A stretch of DNA of 64,000 nt, from positions 4,878,501 through 4,942,500 of the forward strand of contig NC_090796.1 of assembly GCF_040054535.1 (NCBI RefSeq), read 5' to 3'. Below, piece by piece: positions 22,001 through 31,717 of this stretch. The position numbers and the translations under genes were made by a program. The first letter of the stretch is position 1. Each line of letters starts with the position of its first letter. The notes under the pieces are model-generated. The model saw only the letters and a list, made by a program, of their open reading frames with translations, ran no database searches and was not told the DNA's origin. This stretch comes from Antennarius striatus. Its lineage: Eukaryota > Chordata > Actinopteri > Lophiiformes > Antennariidae.

Positions 22001-25000
22001 ATGACAAAGCTAAAATGGCACTTGAGGAAATTATCTCAGACAGGCAAAAAAGAAAGAGTAAGTTAACAGAGCAGGATGCAAATCTAATATTTAATGACAT
22101 GACTAATGAGGAAAGTTATGTATCAGGGATACAGCAGCATAGAAAATCTATAAAAGACTCTATGACAGATGACAAGAAAAATCAAAACACTCTAGCAATT
22201 GCACAAGAGACTGACTTAAAAGAGAGGCTGAGTGATTTAAGAGACCAAAATCACATGAGACGAATCTTGTCGCAAACTGAACCTGGGTCTGAGGACTCTC
22301 ACATTTCAAGCGGTAGGGTCGAGGATAAGTTTGGCAATGAGCCAAACATGGTCCGAAAAAGTCACACAACTCATGTTAATGATAAAACCACTGATAAGTC
22401 TGGCTATGAATCACAAGAAAATAGACACATAGTGAGACAGATATCTGAAGAAAGTGGAGAAAGTGTGATGACTCAGAGTGAAGGTAGAAGGAGAGCTGCT
22501 CCTCCTGTTCCTCCAAGGAGCAAAAAAGGAGTGAATAGAAGAGACACGAGTGTTACTAATGAGACAGATAGTTTGAAAGATGTAGTAATAGAGGGTGTAT
22601 TTGACAATGATGAACAAGTTGAAAATGATGATGTATGCTTCAAAGAGATGAACACAGATTCAGATAAACAAAAATTGGACAAACTGTTGATAAAAGACTC
22701 TTTGCCCAATCAGAATCAAACCATTGCTGATAAAGAGAGGGGGGATATGGTTATTGCTTCAAATTCAAAAGCCATTGCTGCAATTGATTTTGCTGTAAGT
22801 GAGTCAATTTTACCATCATGTCCCCACTCTGAAAATAAATTGTATTTATCACCACAGTTAAGAGGGAAGGCAATTGGATCTAATAACTTGCAAACAGATG
22901 TGAGACCCAGTATGGAAACAGCAGTTAAAACTACAAATGACACGGCTCAGGAAACATTCGAAGAAAAGCAGAGAGATTGTTTAAAACGGGAGGAGTTATA
23001 TCTGTCAGATCACCATACAACTAACAATTTAGTTGCAGCAGAGCCTGACAGAATAAACAGAGCCACTGAGGAAACCAACCTGGATACAGAGACTCTTGGT
23101 GAAATCCCCAGGAGTATAATGTCTCCTTTATTATTGGTAAATGGAATTAGCACTAATCAGAGTCCACCAGATCAAGCTAGCTTGTCCTCAAAGTCATCCT
23201 ACTTTTCTGTGGAAAGTGCACTGCAAAGAAACACTGAGACTGACTCAAATGTTTACCACTCCCTGGAGAACTTGATTGGAGATGTTGATGAGGTTTGTGA
23301 GGTGGAACAGACTGTTTCAAAAAATCTAAAACAGGATTCTGATAAGGTTGGGGTGGAATATTACTCTTTAAGTGATCATGAAAATGAGCCAGACGCTGTA
23401 AGCCAAATTATCAATTTTCCTCGAGGGGAAACAGCGACACAGAACAAAGACAGCAAAGACAGAGACAACACGACAATAGATCACTGTATAACTCAAGATG
23501 AAAATAGTCAAACACCGATGTCACCATCCAACATGTTTTCACCATCTTTGGGGATCCCTGCCCTATTTAGGGTCAAAGACAATACTTTCAGTCATAAATT
23601 GAAGAAGACTATACAACCATGGTCACCAAGGGGGAATTTGATCCTTTCAGAGAGGAGAGAGGAGGACTTACATCAAGCAAACAAAAATGTAGAGCTCCCT
23701 CCAGAGAATGATCCTTCTCCCAGAAGTAGCACACCAATCCCAGACAATATCTTTAATCCGAAACATAATTCATCAAATGATTTACCTCCCCTGTTGCAGC
23801 CTCCTTCGTGTCTGCAAAATGAAAACCAAAAGAGACCAGAATTTGGATTATTCCTCAATGTCCCACAGGAGGAGGATATATTTTCTGGGGTGAGTCCATC
23901 ATCTGAAGGTGTGGAGAGCTTAACAACCAGCACAGCTGACACAGCCGATGAGGTGGGAATCAATGCTGGAGTGCCTGCACAGCATGAGGTGCCAGAGCCA
24001 CCCAGTGAACAGTCTAGCTCCACCTGCAGTGGGAATGAAAGCCAAACAGGGCTGCCCAAACCACCAGCTGTCTTACCTAAATCTGAAAAGGCTGTTCTGA
24101 GAGCTATTAAGATAGCAAACAGGAGGATGAAGAAGGAGGAGGCCCAGAAGTCCTCACACAAAGCATCTGAAAGCAGAAGCACTCACAGAAAGGACAGACA
24201 AAAGAGTGACAAGTCCGATCACAAGAGTGGTAACAGCAGCAGGAATACTAAAAGCAATGAGAAAAAGACTGACAGAGAAGGCCATCCTCACAGTGAAGGC
24301 TATGGTAAAAACAATAAAGATAAGACTGAGCATCACAGTGAAAGACCCCATCAGGACAGAAAACACCCAGCCCACGGTACTGGACAGAGCCATGATTCTG
24401 TGGAGGACAACAACAATGAAGCACCAACCAGTGTAACAGGAAGGCAGGGTCGAAGCAGCAACAGACAGATTCGAGATAAACCAGGCCAAAGAAACTACAG
24501 TAGTGATAGGTTCATCAGTAATGTACCTGTGTACAAAGCTCACATCAGCGGGGCACCCACAGTGGACCGGCAGTACCAACGATCACAAAGCATTGATAGG
24601 TACTTAGGTGATAAAGTGGAGTGCAGGCTCAGTGGTGACATGTCAGTCAATGAGAAGCTTGACCCGAGGGCCCAGCGCATCGAGAAATCCATCATGGACG
24701 AGTTTCAGCAGAGAGGCCGAGCCAGAGACAAGGCAAACAGACACAATCCGTTGAGAAGAAGTCACAGTATTGATACGTACAGCATAGAAGCAACTCATCC
24801 TTCAACCCTGTCACGTCAGTCAAGCCACACCAGCCAGCTTTCTCGCCAGTCAAGCATTGAGCATGCCATTGTGACACAGTCCTTCCCTATGACCCAACGT
24901 AAACTCCTCCAGGATCCAGACTCTGGGCAGTATTTCTTTGTGGATATGCCCATCCAAGTCAAGACAAAAACTTTCTTTGATCCCGAAACAGGAAGTTATG

Positions 25001-25299
25001 TGCAGCTGCCAGTTCAGCCACCAGAGGGCGTGGTACCTCAGGCATCACCATTGGAAGTGTTGAATCCGCCTCTGGTTGTTTACCATGGATTTGTACCAGT
25101 GCCTCTCTCTCCGATGGCTCAGAAAGCCAACATACATGCCACTCAGGTGGCATCGGAAGACACTGAGCAGAGACACCATGAGAAGTCAGTCCAAATGCAC
25201 AGTCAGGAGAGACATCCATACTTAGAGCCTGTCTATGCTCAACACGACCACATGTTAGGGGAGTTTTTAGGGACAGAAGAGATGGACCGTGCAAGCTGA
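19075..25299 (+). CDS. cefip: cefip / C10orf71 homologue, cardiac-enriched FHL2-interacting protein
   Basis: A single uninterrupted frame of 2074 codons. Mammalian CEFIP is a striated-muscle Z-disc protein that binds FHL2 and promotes calcineurin-NFAT signalling. Conserved N-terminal block, residues about 21-60: FTDLFMDETDREVSTLTDRA followed by FRSLCVGDDAVYNDEFLYG. The middle is low-complexity, charged and Ser-rich, with SH3-ligand-like KKAPPPVPKK (about 766) and AAPPVPPRSKK (about 1141). A basic helix SEKAVLRAIKIANRRMKKEE lies at about 1670, followed by a His/Lys/Ser-rich stretch. The C-terminal DUF4585-type segment (about 1942-1985) reads RKLLQDPDSGQYFFVDMPIQ then FFDPETGSYVQLP. The start is fixed by an in-frame stop 18 bp upstream. 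It is well longer than the roughly 1,435-residue human protein, mainly in the disordered middle. No transmembrane segment. Confidence 0.88.
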   Translation: MSCVEKRHMSHRTGSMLHHRFPNSFTDLFMDETDREVSTLTDRAFRSLCVGDDAVYNDEFLYGYSPFSCHKPLAGEPPKKTHKESKKQGQNKNNKEYTQPWKQQQQKSIAHMSSFLKALSATEESCDGILIKNGDFTDSKGESWDKSALRSIQKELSEFSSNYHTKRKGADLPTGKSSKTKNGKSTVKLKKLNIKNFFLHSEFSPFQTWRDLKQFPFSQDDTVLSTENIPNWCDMPFYKELTEAHRKETLHTEETPSCQETPVEPLPPIAPNPVPPSPPPKVLTNPSVTPADKRCPSFGGDGTCAPWRRNKPREKSVIPFNQPGITPQENDSKTMDESHLQARKEVKPTVVKAVEEVSSLASTPFSICQLMTPLIPSRQPTETSEILQGILSPSSLDLPLRPHSVAKLTPEPAVKRDSYKSLASSILFNLKDNRKRVKSHYSPPKFKNLEVCGGETQSPQSDSQKHQQACSEGNTSDLSISAILKEEQTVFSPILESNSTPTVGLNKDETDKRLSDDYLLSNLLQTKREAADGLGEENPISPLICSRNNKGSKTKKQNYPSLNLYKKATADSDRKSLDAPPMHLDQPSDTNQFSPVVIDNELSPKPRPTVTGFSSNTLHNTEQLPRISPLALQKEEVSSNAPGGKRTPNIPEKTKQPAREKYFGAQHFSSKENDASGQSISTVDVIRAAKEAINAAKSKALSAVQSDSISKSIPGIEELRDKETENMVVQSKELLNQKRENLVPENSTSESRNKSNSVTPVGNKVKKAPPPVPKKNFIKSDIQLHLDKQQGHNVDKLTNGEMDATLDLPQNETELIKKQVPLKHVFSAKQNNFIKCQRYSVSDDGQRDEFKECNPKVKTGMEKEEISLREIRDSENIINDLNALKELERTRLSDRVLDHAKNRLGAIDIDEETKAKNDLISRELRNIKKGMLSMRGNTSAKRELFASREMKQNKKDNFTKIDSNVIVNRSLFNDNYDKAKMALEEIISDRQKRKSKLTEQDANLIFNDMTNEESYVSGIQQHRKSIKDSMTDDKKNQNTLAIAQETDLKERLSDLRDQNHMRRILSQTEPGSEDSHISSGRVEDKFGNEPNMVRKSHTTHVNDKTTDKSGYESQENRHIVRQISEESGESVMTQSEGRRRAAPPVPPRSKKGVNRRDTSVTNETDSLKDVVIEGVFDNDEQVENDDVCFKEMNTDSDKQKLDKLLIKDSLPNQNQTIADKERGDMVIASNSKAIAAIDFAVSESILPSCPHSENKLYLSPQLRGKAIGSNNLQTDVRPSMETAVKTTNDTAQETFEEKQRDCLKREELYLSDHHTTNNLVAAEPDRINRATEETNLDTETLGEIPRSIMSPLLLVNGISTNQSPPDQASLSSKSSYFSVESALQRNTETDSNVYHSLENLIGDVDEVCEVEQTVSKNLKQDSDKVGVEYYSLSDHENEPDAVSQIINFPRGETATQNKDSKDRDNTTIDHCITQDENSQTPMSPSNMFSPSLGIPALFRVKDNTFSHKLKKTIQPWSPRGNLILSERREEDLHQANKNVELPPENDPSPRSSTPIPDNIFNPKHNSSNDLPPLLQPPSCLQNENQKRPEFGLFLNVPQEEDIFSGVSPSSEGVESLTTSTADTADEVGINAGVPAQHEVPEPPSEQSSSTCSGNESQTGLPKPPAVLPKSEKAVLRAIKIANRRMKKEEAQKSSHKASESRSTHRKDRQKSDKSDHKSGNSSRNTKSNEKKTDREGHPHSEGYGKNNKDKTEHHSERPHQDRKHPAHGTGQSHDSVEDNNNEAPTSVTGRQGRSSNRQIRDKPGQRNYSSDRFISNVPVYKAHISGAPTVDRQYQRSQSIDRYLGDKVECRLSGDMSVNEKLDPRAQRIEKSIMDEFQQRGRARDKANRHNPLRRSHSIDTYSIEATHPSTLSRQSSHTSQLSRQSSIEHAIVTQSFPMTQRKLLQDPDSGQYFFVDMPIQVKTKTFFDPETGSYVQLPVQPPEGVVPQASPLEVLNPPLVVYHGFVPVPLSPMAQKANIHATQVASEDTEQRHHEKSVQMHSQERHPYLEPVYAQHDHMLGEFLGTEEMDRAS

Positions 25300-26460
25300 A
25301 AGAAAAACTCTACTGCTTTTTCTGTTTTCTAAAATCAAATTGTATTCATTGCATTCCAGGGATTATTTCGTGTTCATGTGTTGCTTCGGTTTGATTTTGT
25401 GTGCTCTTGTTTTCACACTGTCTCATTCATCAGATTTGGTTGCTAAGGTTTTCCTACGTTTGCTTCAAGGATTAAAATTTCTCTTTGCTCAGTTGCTGGA
25501 ACAAGATAGCAATTAAAAATAATCTCTCAAACATCTTCTGTTGTTTTAATAACAGTGTGATGAGAATTAATATGACGTACATAATGAACAGCAAAACTGA
25601 ACCATCAATGCAAGTTACATTATGAATGCCTGTTAATTTTGATGGATGTTTGGGTTTCATGGTAAATTTTTCTTTCAAGGCTTTAACCTTAACTTAAATC
25701 ATCTGATCATTGTATTGCTTAAAATGCTTTAATGTGAAATAGAGATGCTGTGCAGATTTTCTGAACCTAAGGCGTCTTCAGTTAACTTTGTGAATAGGAA
25801 TGTGTTTATATGAATGTGAACTGAATGAATGGAGATGATACATTTGTGAGTTAATGATTGCAGTAATGTTAGGTAGATGGATTTGTGTCAGGTAATGAGT
25901 AACTTTTAAGGATGTTGAAAAGAATTGGAAGATATTATGCTTTAAAGTATAAACAGACATGGTACCGTATGCCTGAATGTAAATGTGTACTATTTATTGT
26001 AATTGCCGGATTTTTTTGTAGACATCCACAGTGGTGTTAGAGTCTCCACTGCTTTTGGGTTTTGTGGATTTTGGTACTGTATATGGAACTCTCATTGCTT
26101 TAATTTTTTTTTGTACATCAGAAAGTGCTGATGATCCCATGAGTTATCATGAGCACCACATAAAATAAAAACAAAAGTGATCCGTATCACATCAGCACAA
26201 CACTTTAAAAAAAATCCTTTGCATGCTGAAGTTGAAAGTACACTTTTCACCTATTTAATGTGTTTAAGACAAGAGATCTAATTTATATTGTCTAAAAGCT
26301 TGAACTGGGATGTTTGCAATCAGTTTTTTTTTTCTTCTTGTTTAATGCAAAAGAAATGGAGAACGATTTGTTTTGCAGGTTTGTCACAAGTTTCTCTTAA
26401 TTAGAATAAAGCAGAGTTAAATTGTGTCTGTGATCCATTCCAATAAAATAACAAAATCAA
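25300..26460 (+). other. cefip 3' UTR
   Basis: AT-rich DNA after the TGA, with AATAAA at 26164-26169, 26405-26410 and 26442-26447. The last, 1.15 kb past the stop, is the likeliest main end. Confidence 0.55.
26442..26447 (+). terminator. Poly(A) signal AATAAA, cefip side
   Basis: The last of three AATAAA hexamers downstream of cefip. It lies about 25 bp before the poly(A) signals of the opposing admp strand. Confidence 0.5.
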
Positions 26461-26471
26461 CCGATGTTAGT

Positions 26472-26489
26472 TTTATTATTGTCTTTATT
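26472..26489 (-). terminator. Poly(A) signals AATAAA, admp side
   Basis: TTTATT at 26472-26477 and 26484-26489 reads AATAAA on the minus strand. I found no such hexamer between here and the admp stop at 27463, so a 1-kb admp 3' UTR reaching this point is likely. Confidence 0.4.
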
Positions 26490-27462
26490 TTTATGTGTAT
26501 AGAAAACTTTTTCTGCAAACAAATTATTTTCCAAACTACTAAAACTATTTGTTATCATAATCATAATGGCTACAACGACTAATTCAGTTTTGATCATTAA
26601 AATAATATTTCAAATACTCAGAAACCTTTCTCACATTTTGGTAATTAAATAAAATACTGCAAATTAATGTATGAATTTTAAAATTATTCTAAAATTTGAA
26701 ATTTGGATTTTCAATTTGGAAAAGGTGGTCGTAAAAACTGTGGATGGGGAAAAACTGTGTCGTAAAAATACCTCATGGAGGATTATAATCTGATCCAGGT
26801 ATCTCAGCATGACATTGCAGTCAACTGCTGCCCCCTGTTGGTTTGTTACTGAAACAACAGGAGATGAATTGTTTACGTTGCCAACAGCCTGCATCTTCTA
26901 TCAGCACGTCAATAACACTTTCAGTCTGTCCAGAGGAGGCAAAATCTTAATAACATCTTGACACTTAACACAGTTTCTAAAATGCTTTACCAAAGAATGG
27001 GCTGTGGATTTTGTTACTTTAATCATTAAGGTTAACTTTCATCAACTTTTTTGACTTGTGGCATCATAACGTTGGTTGTACAAATCAACCATCCCTGGAA
27101 AGAACTTAAAATAGGCCAATAGCAACTGTAGGAAGGTATCCTCCAATTTAAATTAAATCTAAAATTACCTGCGTGCGCCCGCGCGTGCGCACATACACAC
27201 TCACACACACACAAACACACACATTGTATAGATGGATAGACAGAGGACAGGTATATTGTAAATGTTTTGAGCCTCCCTTCTTTCTACGCTTGGATTTGCA
27301 GGACTGAACTAGGCAGAACATCACTGATTAGCTGAGCAGTAGTTATGTTATTTTTCCAAAATAATACAACATTTGAAAAAAAACTGCAGCGTTTCAAACA
27401 GTGTGAAAATGCCACCATCAAACCAACCCTTGGTCTCTATAGTGCACAAGGTGCACAACAAG
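26490..27462 (-). other. Probable admp 3' UTR
   Basis: AT-rich DNA with a short CA tract at about 27179-27224. No coding frame is supported. Confidence 0.4.
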
Positions 27463-27860
27463 TCAGTGACAGCCACAACTTAACGCGACCATGTCATCAT
27501 ACTGCTTCAATACTACGTTCTCCTCATCATCAAAATACAACAAACTGATGGATTGGAGTCTGTCTGGCACACAGCAGGGCGCTCCTACTTTATCAGTAGA
27601 CAGCTTGAGTGCATTCATGATGGAGCGCACTGTGGCGTGGTTGGTAGCTCTGATGCTTCCCCCTAAGGGGAAAGGGCAGGAACCTTTGCAGTGATAGGCA
27701 TTGTATCCCCGAGGAGAGATGATCCAGCCCGACCAGCCGATCTCATCAAAGTCAACAAAGAGGGGAACACGCTGGCAGGTGTGGGGGTGACTGGGGGGAA
27801 AGGATTCCGGTGACGAACGTCGTATCCTGATGCGACGGTTGTGGAGCACAGACTCTGCTG
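27463..27860 (-). CDS. admp: admp exon 5: processing site and mature ligand
   Basis: Residues 285-416. RIRR at 296-299 is followed by a 117-residue mature chain. Cysteines occur as TC, HC, SC, CC, SC, GC, giving the seven of a dimeric BMP-type knot; the fourth of the run (in PCC) is the interchain one. Stop TGA at 27465-27463. Confidence 0.88.
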
Positions 27861-29783
27861 CTGCAGGTTTGGCTTAACCCAAGGAAACAAATAAAGGAAC
27901 ACATTAAGTTAATATGATAATTACATTAAAAAAAAAAATCACATTTGAGGTTATGTTGCATCTGTGAAAGATTTATTTACTGAGACAAAATATTTTAATT
28001 GTATTTATCTAACAGATGCATGTCATAAAAATAAATGTTGCTTTTACCACCGTGATTCGGGTTAAGTTGCTAGCAGTTGTTAAGGTTGCAGAAAAACCCA
28101 AAAACAAATGGGAGGAAGAAGGTTTACTGACAATGAGTGGGCATGACAACAACATTTATGAAGGTGATGATCTAAAACATAATGTAGCTTGACACTATTG
28201 TGAGACGATAAGCACACTTTAATGTGTACATTAATAAAAAAAAAAGGAATCCAGTGTGAAACTAACTATAACTGACTAATTATTCGTGTAATTTTCCTTT
28301 CTTAATTTATTCAAAATATTTACTTTGAATTTCATTTTTTGGGGGTTCCATATATATCCATGATACCAAAGTGCAAAGCCAATACAAATAACAGTCTCAT
28401 CCATGACCCCTGTCTTACCCAAAAAGGACTGATTTGTTGCCCCTGGCCTCCCATCGTCTGAGAATATGACCAGATAGGCACTCATGTCAGTCATGGACTC
28501 CATCCAGTTACCAGAAGGAAGCGTGGTCACCACCAGGATGCCGTTATTCTCTTGATTGTTGAGGATCCACTTTGAAACCTTGCATTCAGAGCATGAACAG
28601 TTTTTACACATATTCACAGGAGTGAGAATGTGTTTTATTGATTTCAGGTCAGACACATTCATTTGTGGATCCACTGACAACTGGGTTTTTTTTAGAGTAA
28701 GATCAAAAATGTGTTACCGTTTGAGTGATATTGAAAACTTCCCATCCCTGTGTGTAAAGGGGCATCATTCTGGAGGTGATGATATTTCCTCTCCACGGTT
28801 TCACTCTACTATCCAGCACCTCATACAGATCCACCTGGACAATCACAACGTCAAGCTGTTTGTCAGGAGACATTTACAATAAAACATAATTTTCTTTTAA
28901 GAATTTGCTCACCTCATTTTAAGTCCTAATATTATTGTTCTTTGGTCGGTGATAAAATAATAAAATGAAGCTGGACTATTGCTCGTTTGTAGTTATAATG
29001 TGTCTCAAAAATATTCAGAATCAGACTAGATAATTTCACACAAAAGACATTTTACCTTATAGAAATGAGGCCCAGAAAACTTTCCGAGGTAAAACTTCTG
29101 TGTCTTTCTGAAACAACGGAACTCCGCTCTGACCATCCGCTCCTCTCTGTCGAGAGATGAGAGATTGAAGAAGTGAAACTTCTGCCCTGCTTGACCTGCA
29201 AACAAACAAAAAACATTAAACAGACATTAAAGTACAAAACGTTTTGATGAAAATATTGGGCAACGGCCTTAAAGTGATCAATTTACCGATCTACTTCTAT
29301 TGACTGAGCGGTAGCCGCGCGTAAAAGCGCCAAGTTTGAAGAACAACTAGGTGCTCTAAGTAATGAGTGTTTATTTGTGCCAAAATACCGGCTTCGATTA
29401 AAAGTACATGTTTTAGTCAATACCTCCTCACAAAGTAATTAAATTCGCAAAGAGATGACTGCTTGGTTACCTTTATCTTCGAAACTCCGGACTACGTTTC
29501 CTTCCAAAATCTCCTTCTGGCTTTTTGGGTTCAAATTGTCGTCTGACACCCCTTGAAAAAAATCCAACATGAACTGAGGCGCCTTTTTGTGAGGAGCCAC
29601 TATTGGACCTCGGGGTAAATCCCTCTGCTGGGGAACCGCGTCAAGCATCTCATGCGCCGCGTCAGTCGCACCCACGCCTGCGCGCCGTCCTCCTGCCGCT
29701 GCGTCCGGATGGATGGCGAGCGGGGAGAGGCATCTCAGCTGGAGAGCCAGGACGAGGCACAGTCGCAGAGATCTTGTTTTCAT
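27463..29783 (-). CDS. admp: admp, anti-dorsalizing morphogenetic protein (BMP-family ligand), five exons
   Basis: Exons: 29783-29471, 29195-29056, 28855-28718, 28680-28419, 27860-27463. All introns have GT/AG borders and phases 1, 0, 0, 1 that join without a break into 416 residues. ADMP is a secreted TGF-beta superfamily ligand of the gastrula organizer that signals through BMP receptors and is shuttled by Chordin to scale the dorsoventral axis. Signal peptide about 1-23; propeptide to RIRR (296-299), a furin-type site; mature ligand 300-416 with seven knot cysteines and C-terminus SCGCH. The WSGWIISPRGYNAYHCKG and LLYFDDEENVVLKQYDDMV segments point to ADMP rather than BMP2/4, GDF2 or GDF10. 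The gene converges with cefip. Mammals lack it. Confidence 0.82.
28419..28680 (-). CDS. admp: admp exon 4: propeptide with cysteine cluster
   Basis: Residues 198-284. Contains CKNCSCSEC (222-230), then a hydrophobic strand GILVVTTLPSGNW and SAYLVIFSDDGR. Acceptor AACCCAG, donor TTGG|GTAAG, leaving one base that pairs with CA of exon 5. The exon ends before the processing site. Confidence 0.8.
28718..28855 (-). CDS. admp: admp exon 3: propeptide
   Basis: Residues 152-197: LDVVIVQVDLYEVLDSRVKP to WEVFNITQT. The exon is 46 whole codons. Acceptor ACAAACAG, donor ACG|GTAACA. WEVFNITQT resembles the conserved W-x-x-F-D/N-I/V-T prodomain motif. Confidence 0.8.
29056..29195 (-). CDS. admp: admp exon 2: propeptide
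   Basis: Residues 105-151, beginning GQAGQKFHFFNLSSLDREER, a typical BMP prodomain beta-strand segment, with an NLS sequon. Acceptor TGCAG, donor AAG|GTAAAA. The frame is confirmed by the split Gly codon shared with exon 1. Confidence 0.8.
29471..29783 (-). CDS. admp: admp exon 1: signal peptide and propeptide start
   Basis: Residues 1-104. I start at MKTRSLRLCLVLALQL because it gives a proper secretion signal; the upstream in-frame residues (to 29879) are Arg/His-rich and look like 5' UTR. The KKAPQFMLDFFQGVSDD segment is the usual TGF-beta latency-helix region. Donor: AAAG|GTAACC. Confidence 0.8.
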
Positions 29784-30269
29784 TTTAGAGATGGTGGACT
29801 GAATCCAATATCTGTGGGACAGCAGGAGATAAGGACGACCCCACCGCCGCCTGTGATGACAGGCTGCCCCTGTATTCACCTAACACCAGAAATGATTGAG
29901 CTGTGTTTGATTATAATGGGAAAAGCACAAAGGAAACACAGAAACGGCCGGAAAATGAGCTACAAAAACAATTGAATGACAAGGACGGGAGAGGTCATGC
30001 AGGGTTAGTGCGTCTATTTGACCTAGAGACATGTTAATGACATTTCCTACATATTTAAGCAAGTTATTTAAGATCTTTTAAAAAAAAACCTGATAAAAGA
30101 AAGTGAAATGTCAGCATGGAAAACTACATGTTGACTAAATCAGTTGTGGAAATGACTCACGGAATGGATGAAAAAAAATATATTGTGCAAATATTTCAAA
30201 CTAAAATATACATTTAATTTGACATAACTCTGACGTGACGCCCATGCGTAGGAAGCATGCATGATGATA

Positions 30270-30632
30270 ACCTTTGTCTTAATTAATGGGACCAATTAGC
30301 AGGGCCAACCAAATACTGTTATGATGTTTAGTCGGTGGGGCTCCACATCATGCGTTTCTCTGTTATCAGCATGAGGCCAGTTGCAGGAGAGTAAACGAAA
30401 AAGTCAAGTCGTGACGCAAATGAAACACGTTTTCAAAAGCTGCTTGTTAATGTGCACATTTCCACCAAACGCAGCCGGTTACTGCGTCCCTTCTCCTCCC
30501 CTCACCTCAGTTCACTTCTGTTTGGACAGTGACTCAGAGTTAACACCCAAATCTATGCAGCGCATTTACCCTCCCCTGGGGTGAATCTGAGATGAACTTC
30601 AATTAATCAGGTCAAACAAAAAAGATCAAAGG
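30270..30632. promoter_or_regulatory. Candidate admp enhancer (TCF/LEF and homeodomain motifs)
   Basis: About 0.5-0.85 kb upstream of the admp start the DNA has CCTTTGTC (30271-30278), TTAATTAATGG, CCAATTAGC, and AGATCAAAGG (30623-30632), a full TCF/LEF consensus. Organizer genes commonly combine such sites. No conservation data are available, so this is motif-level inference only. Confidence 0.25.
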
Positions 30633-31406
30633 ATCATTCTACTGATCAATGGCCCCAGCCTCCACCTTATTGTAAATAAAACCAAGGCCATCACAATGAA
30701 ATGATGATCCTCTCATCCACAACCGTTACTCTCCTGATGACTGGCCTTTTTCTCTCTTGGAACAGCCAGACACAAAACTGTCAGATAAACAAAGAATAGA
30801 TTGAAGATATTGCAAGCAGCCAGAAACCACAGGATCAAATGGTGATTGGCTTTCTTATCAGAATTTCATGTTGCATAATGTCCATCTTCCCGGGAGAAAG
30901 GTGAGAGAAGGTCTTATCCACAATCCCCCAAATGCTAATGGAACTTCAGGATATATGTATATCTACAGTATGAGAAATAGACATGTGGTCTTTCCATTTC
31001 TTGCTAATTCAAGGAACTGAAATGCTGAGGTAACATTCAGTCAAGGTGTAATCAAGTGACTCACACATGGTGCTGCTTGTGTTCCATGTGTGTTTGTGTG
31101 GCACGTGAACATGTGTGGGACAGCTGCTGAGTGTGGGTGTCCTCAAATGTTTACCCTGACCATGTGCTGATTGCAGATAGCTGAAAGGGAAACCCTCTGA
31201 CATCAGAGGGTTTGTGCAGAGCGTTACCTCAGGGCAGGGGATGGAGTAGACGCCCCCATAACGCATACAGCAGAACTATACTGAAAGTTCCAAAATGGCG
31301 CTGGCAGTCATGGATTTTTAGAGAATGTTTGTGTCTGTGTTTCATAACTAGATTCTCCCTTGCTGAAGAAATACAGAATAAAGTGTTTAAGTTGAGGTTG
31401 TTAAAT

Positions 31407-31411
<5 letters not shown>

Positions 31412-31466
<55 letters not shown>
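31412..31466. repeat. (AT)n microsatellite
   Basis: About 27 AT units, bordered by TTTATTTATAC. Confidence 0.97.
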
Positions 31467-31470
<4 letters not shown>

Positions 31471-31550
31471 TTATACAAACACATGTGCTGATCTTGACCT
31501 GAATACACTCCTAGAGATCATCAACAAGGGTTTTATTTTATTATTGTTTT

Positions 31551-31717
31551 ACATTATGGTGTAAATTCTGCCCTGAGATGTGCTGGCTTCTCATTTGAAG
31601 TGTACCTCACCTCTCCCCCATGGTCACCTGGGATAGGGTCCAGCAGACCTGTGACCCTAAAGACGGACAAAAGCAAGACAATTTTGATCGTCTCACCTAA
31701 ATAGATGAATGGATGGT
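31551..31717 (+). mobile_element. RTE-type LINE/SINE 3' end
   Basis: CACCTCTCCCCCATGGTCAC, then CTGGGATAGGGTCCAGC and GTGACCCTAAAGACGG, ending in a GATGAATGGATGG tail. This is the order of a widespread fish 3' terminal repeat of RTE-type elements. Only the end is present, as expected from 5' truncation. Confidence 0.55.

Larger units (their letters stand above)
29784..31550. other. Upstream region of admp
   Basis: No coding frame is supported. It contains the homeodomain/TCF-like cluster at 30270-30632, annotated separately. Confidence 0.5.

Noticed and set aside
23673-24579. Long minus-strand frames antisense to cefip
   Set aside because: Shadows of a long biased coding exon; no splice or domain support.
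26818-26850. CTGCCCCCTGTTGGTT, resembling ends of dispersed repeats or a CTCF-like site
   Set aside because: A single short match; not enough to define an element or a binding site.
29784-29879. Upstream in-frame extension of admp exon 1 from 29879
   Set aside because: The added residues are His/Arg-rich and would bury the signal peptide; the ATG at 29783 gives a proper secreted precursor.
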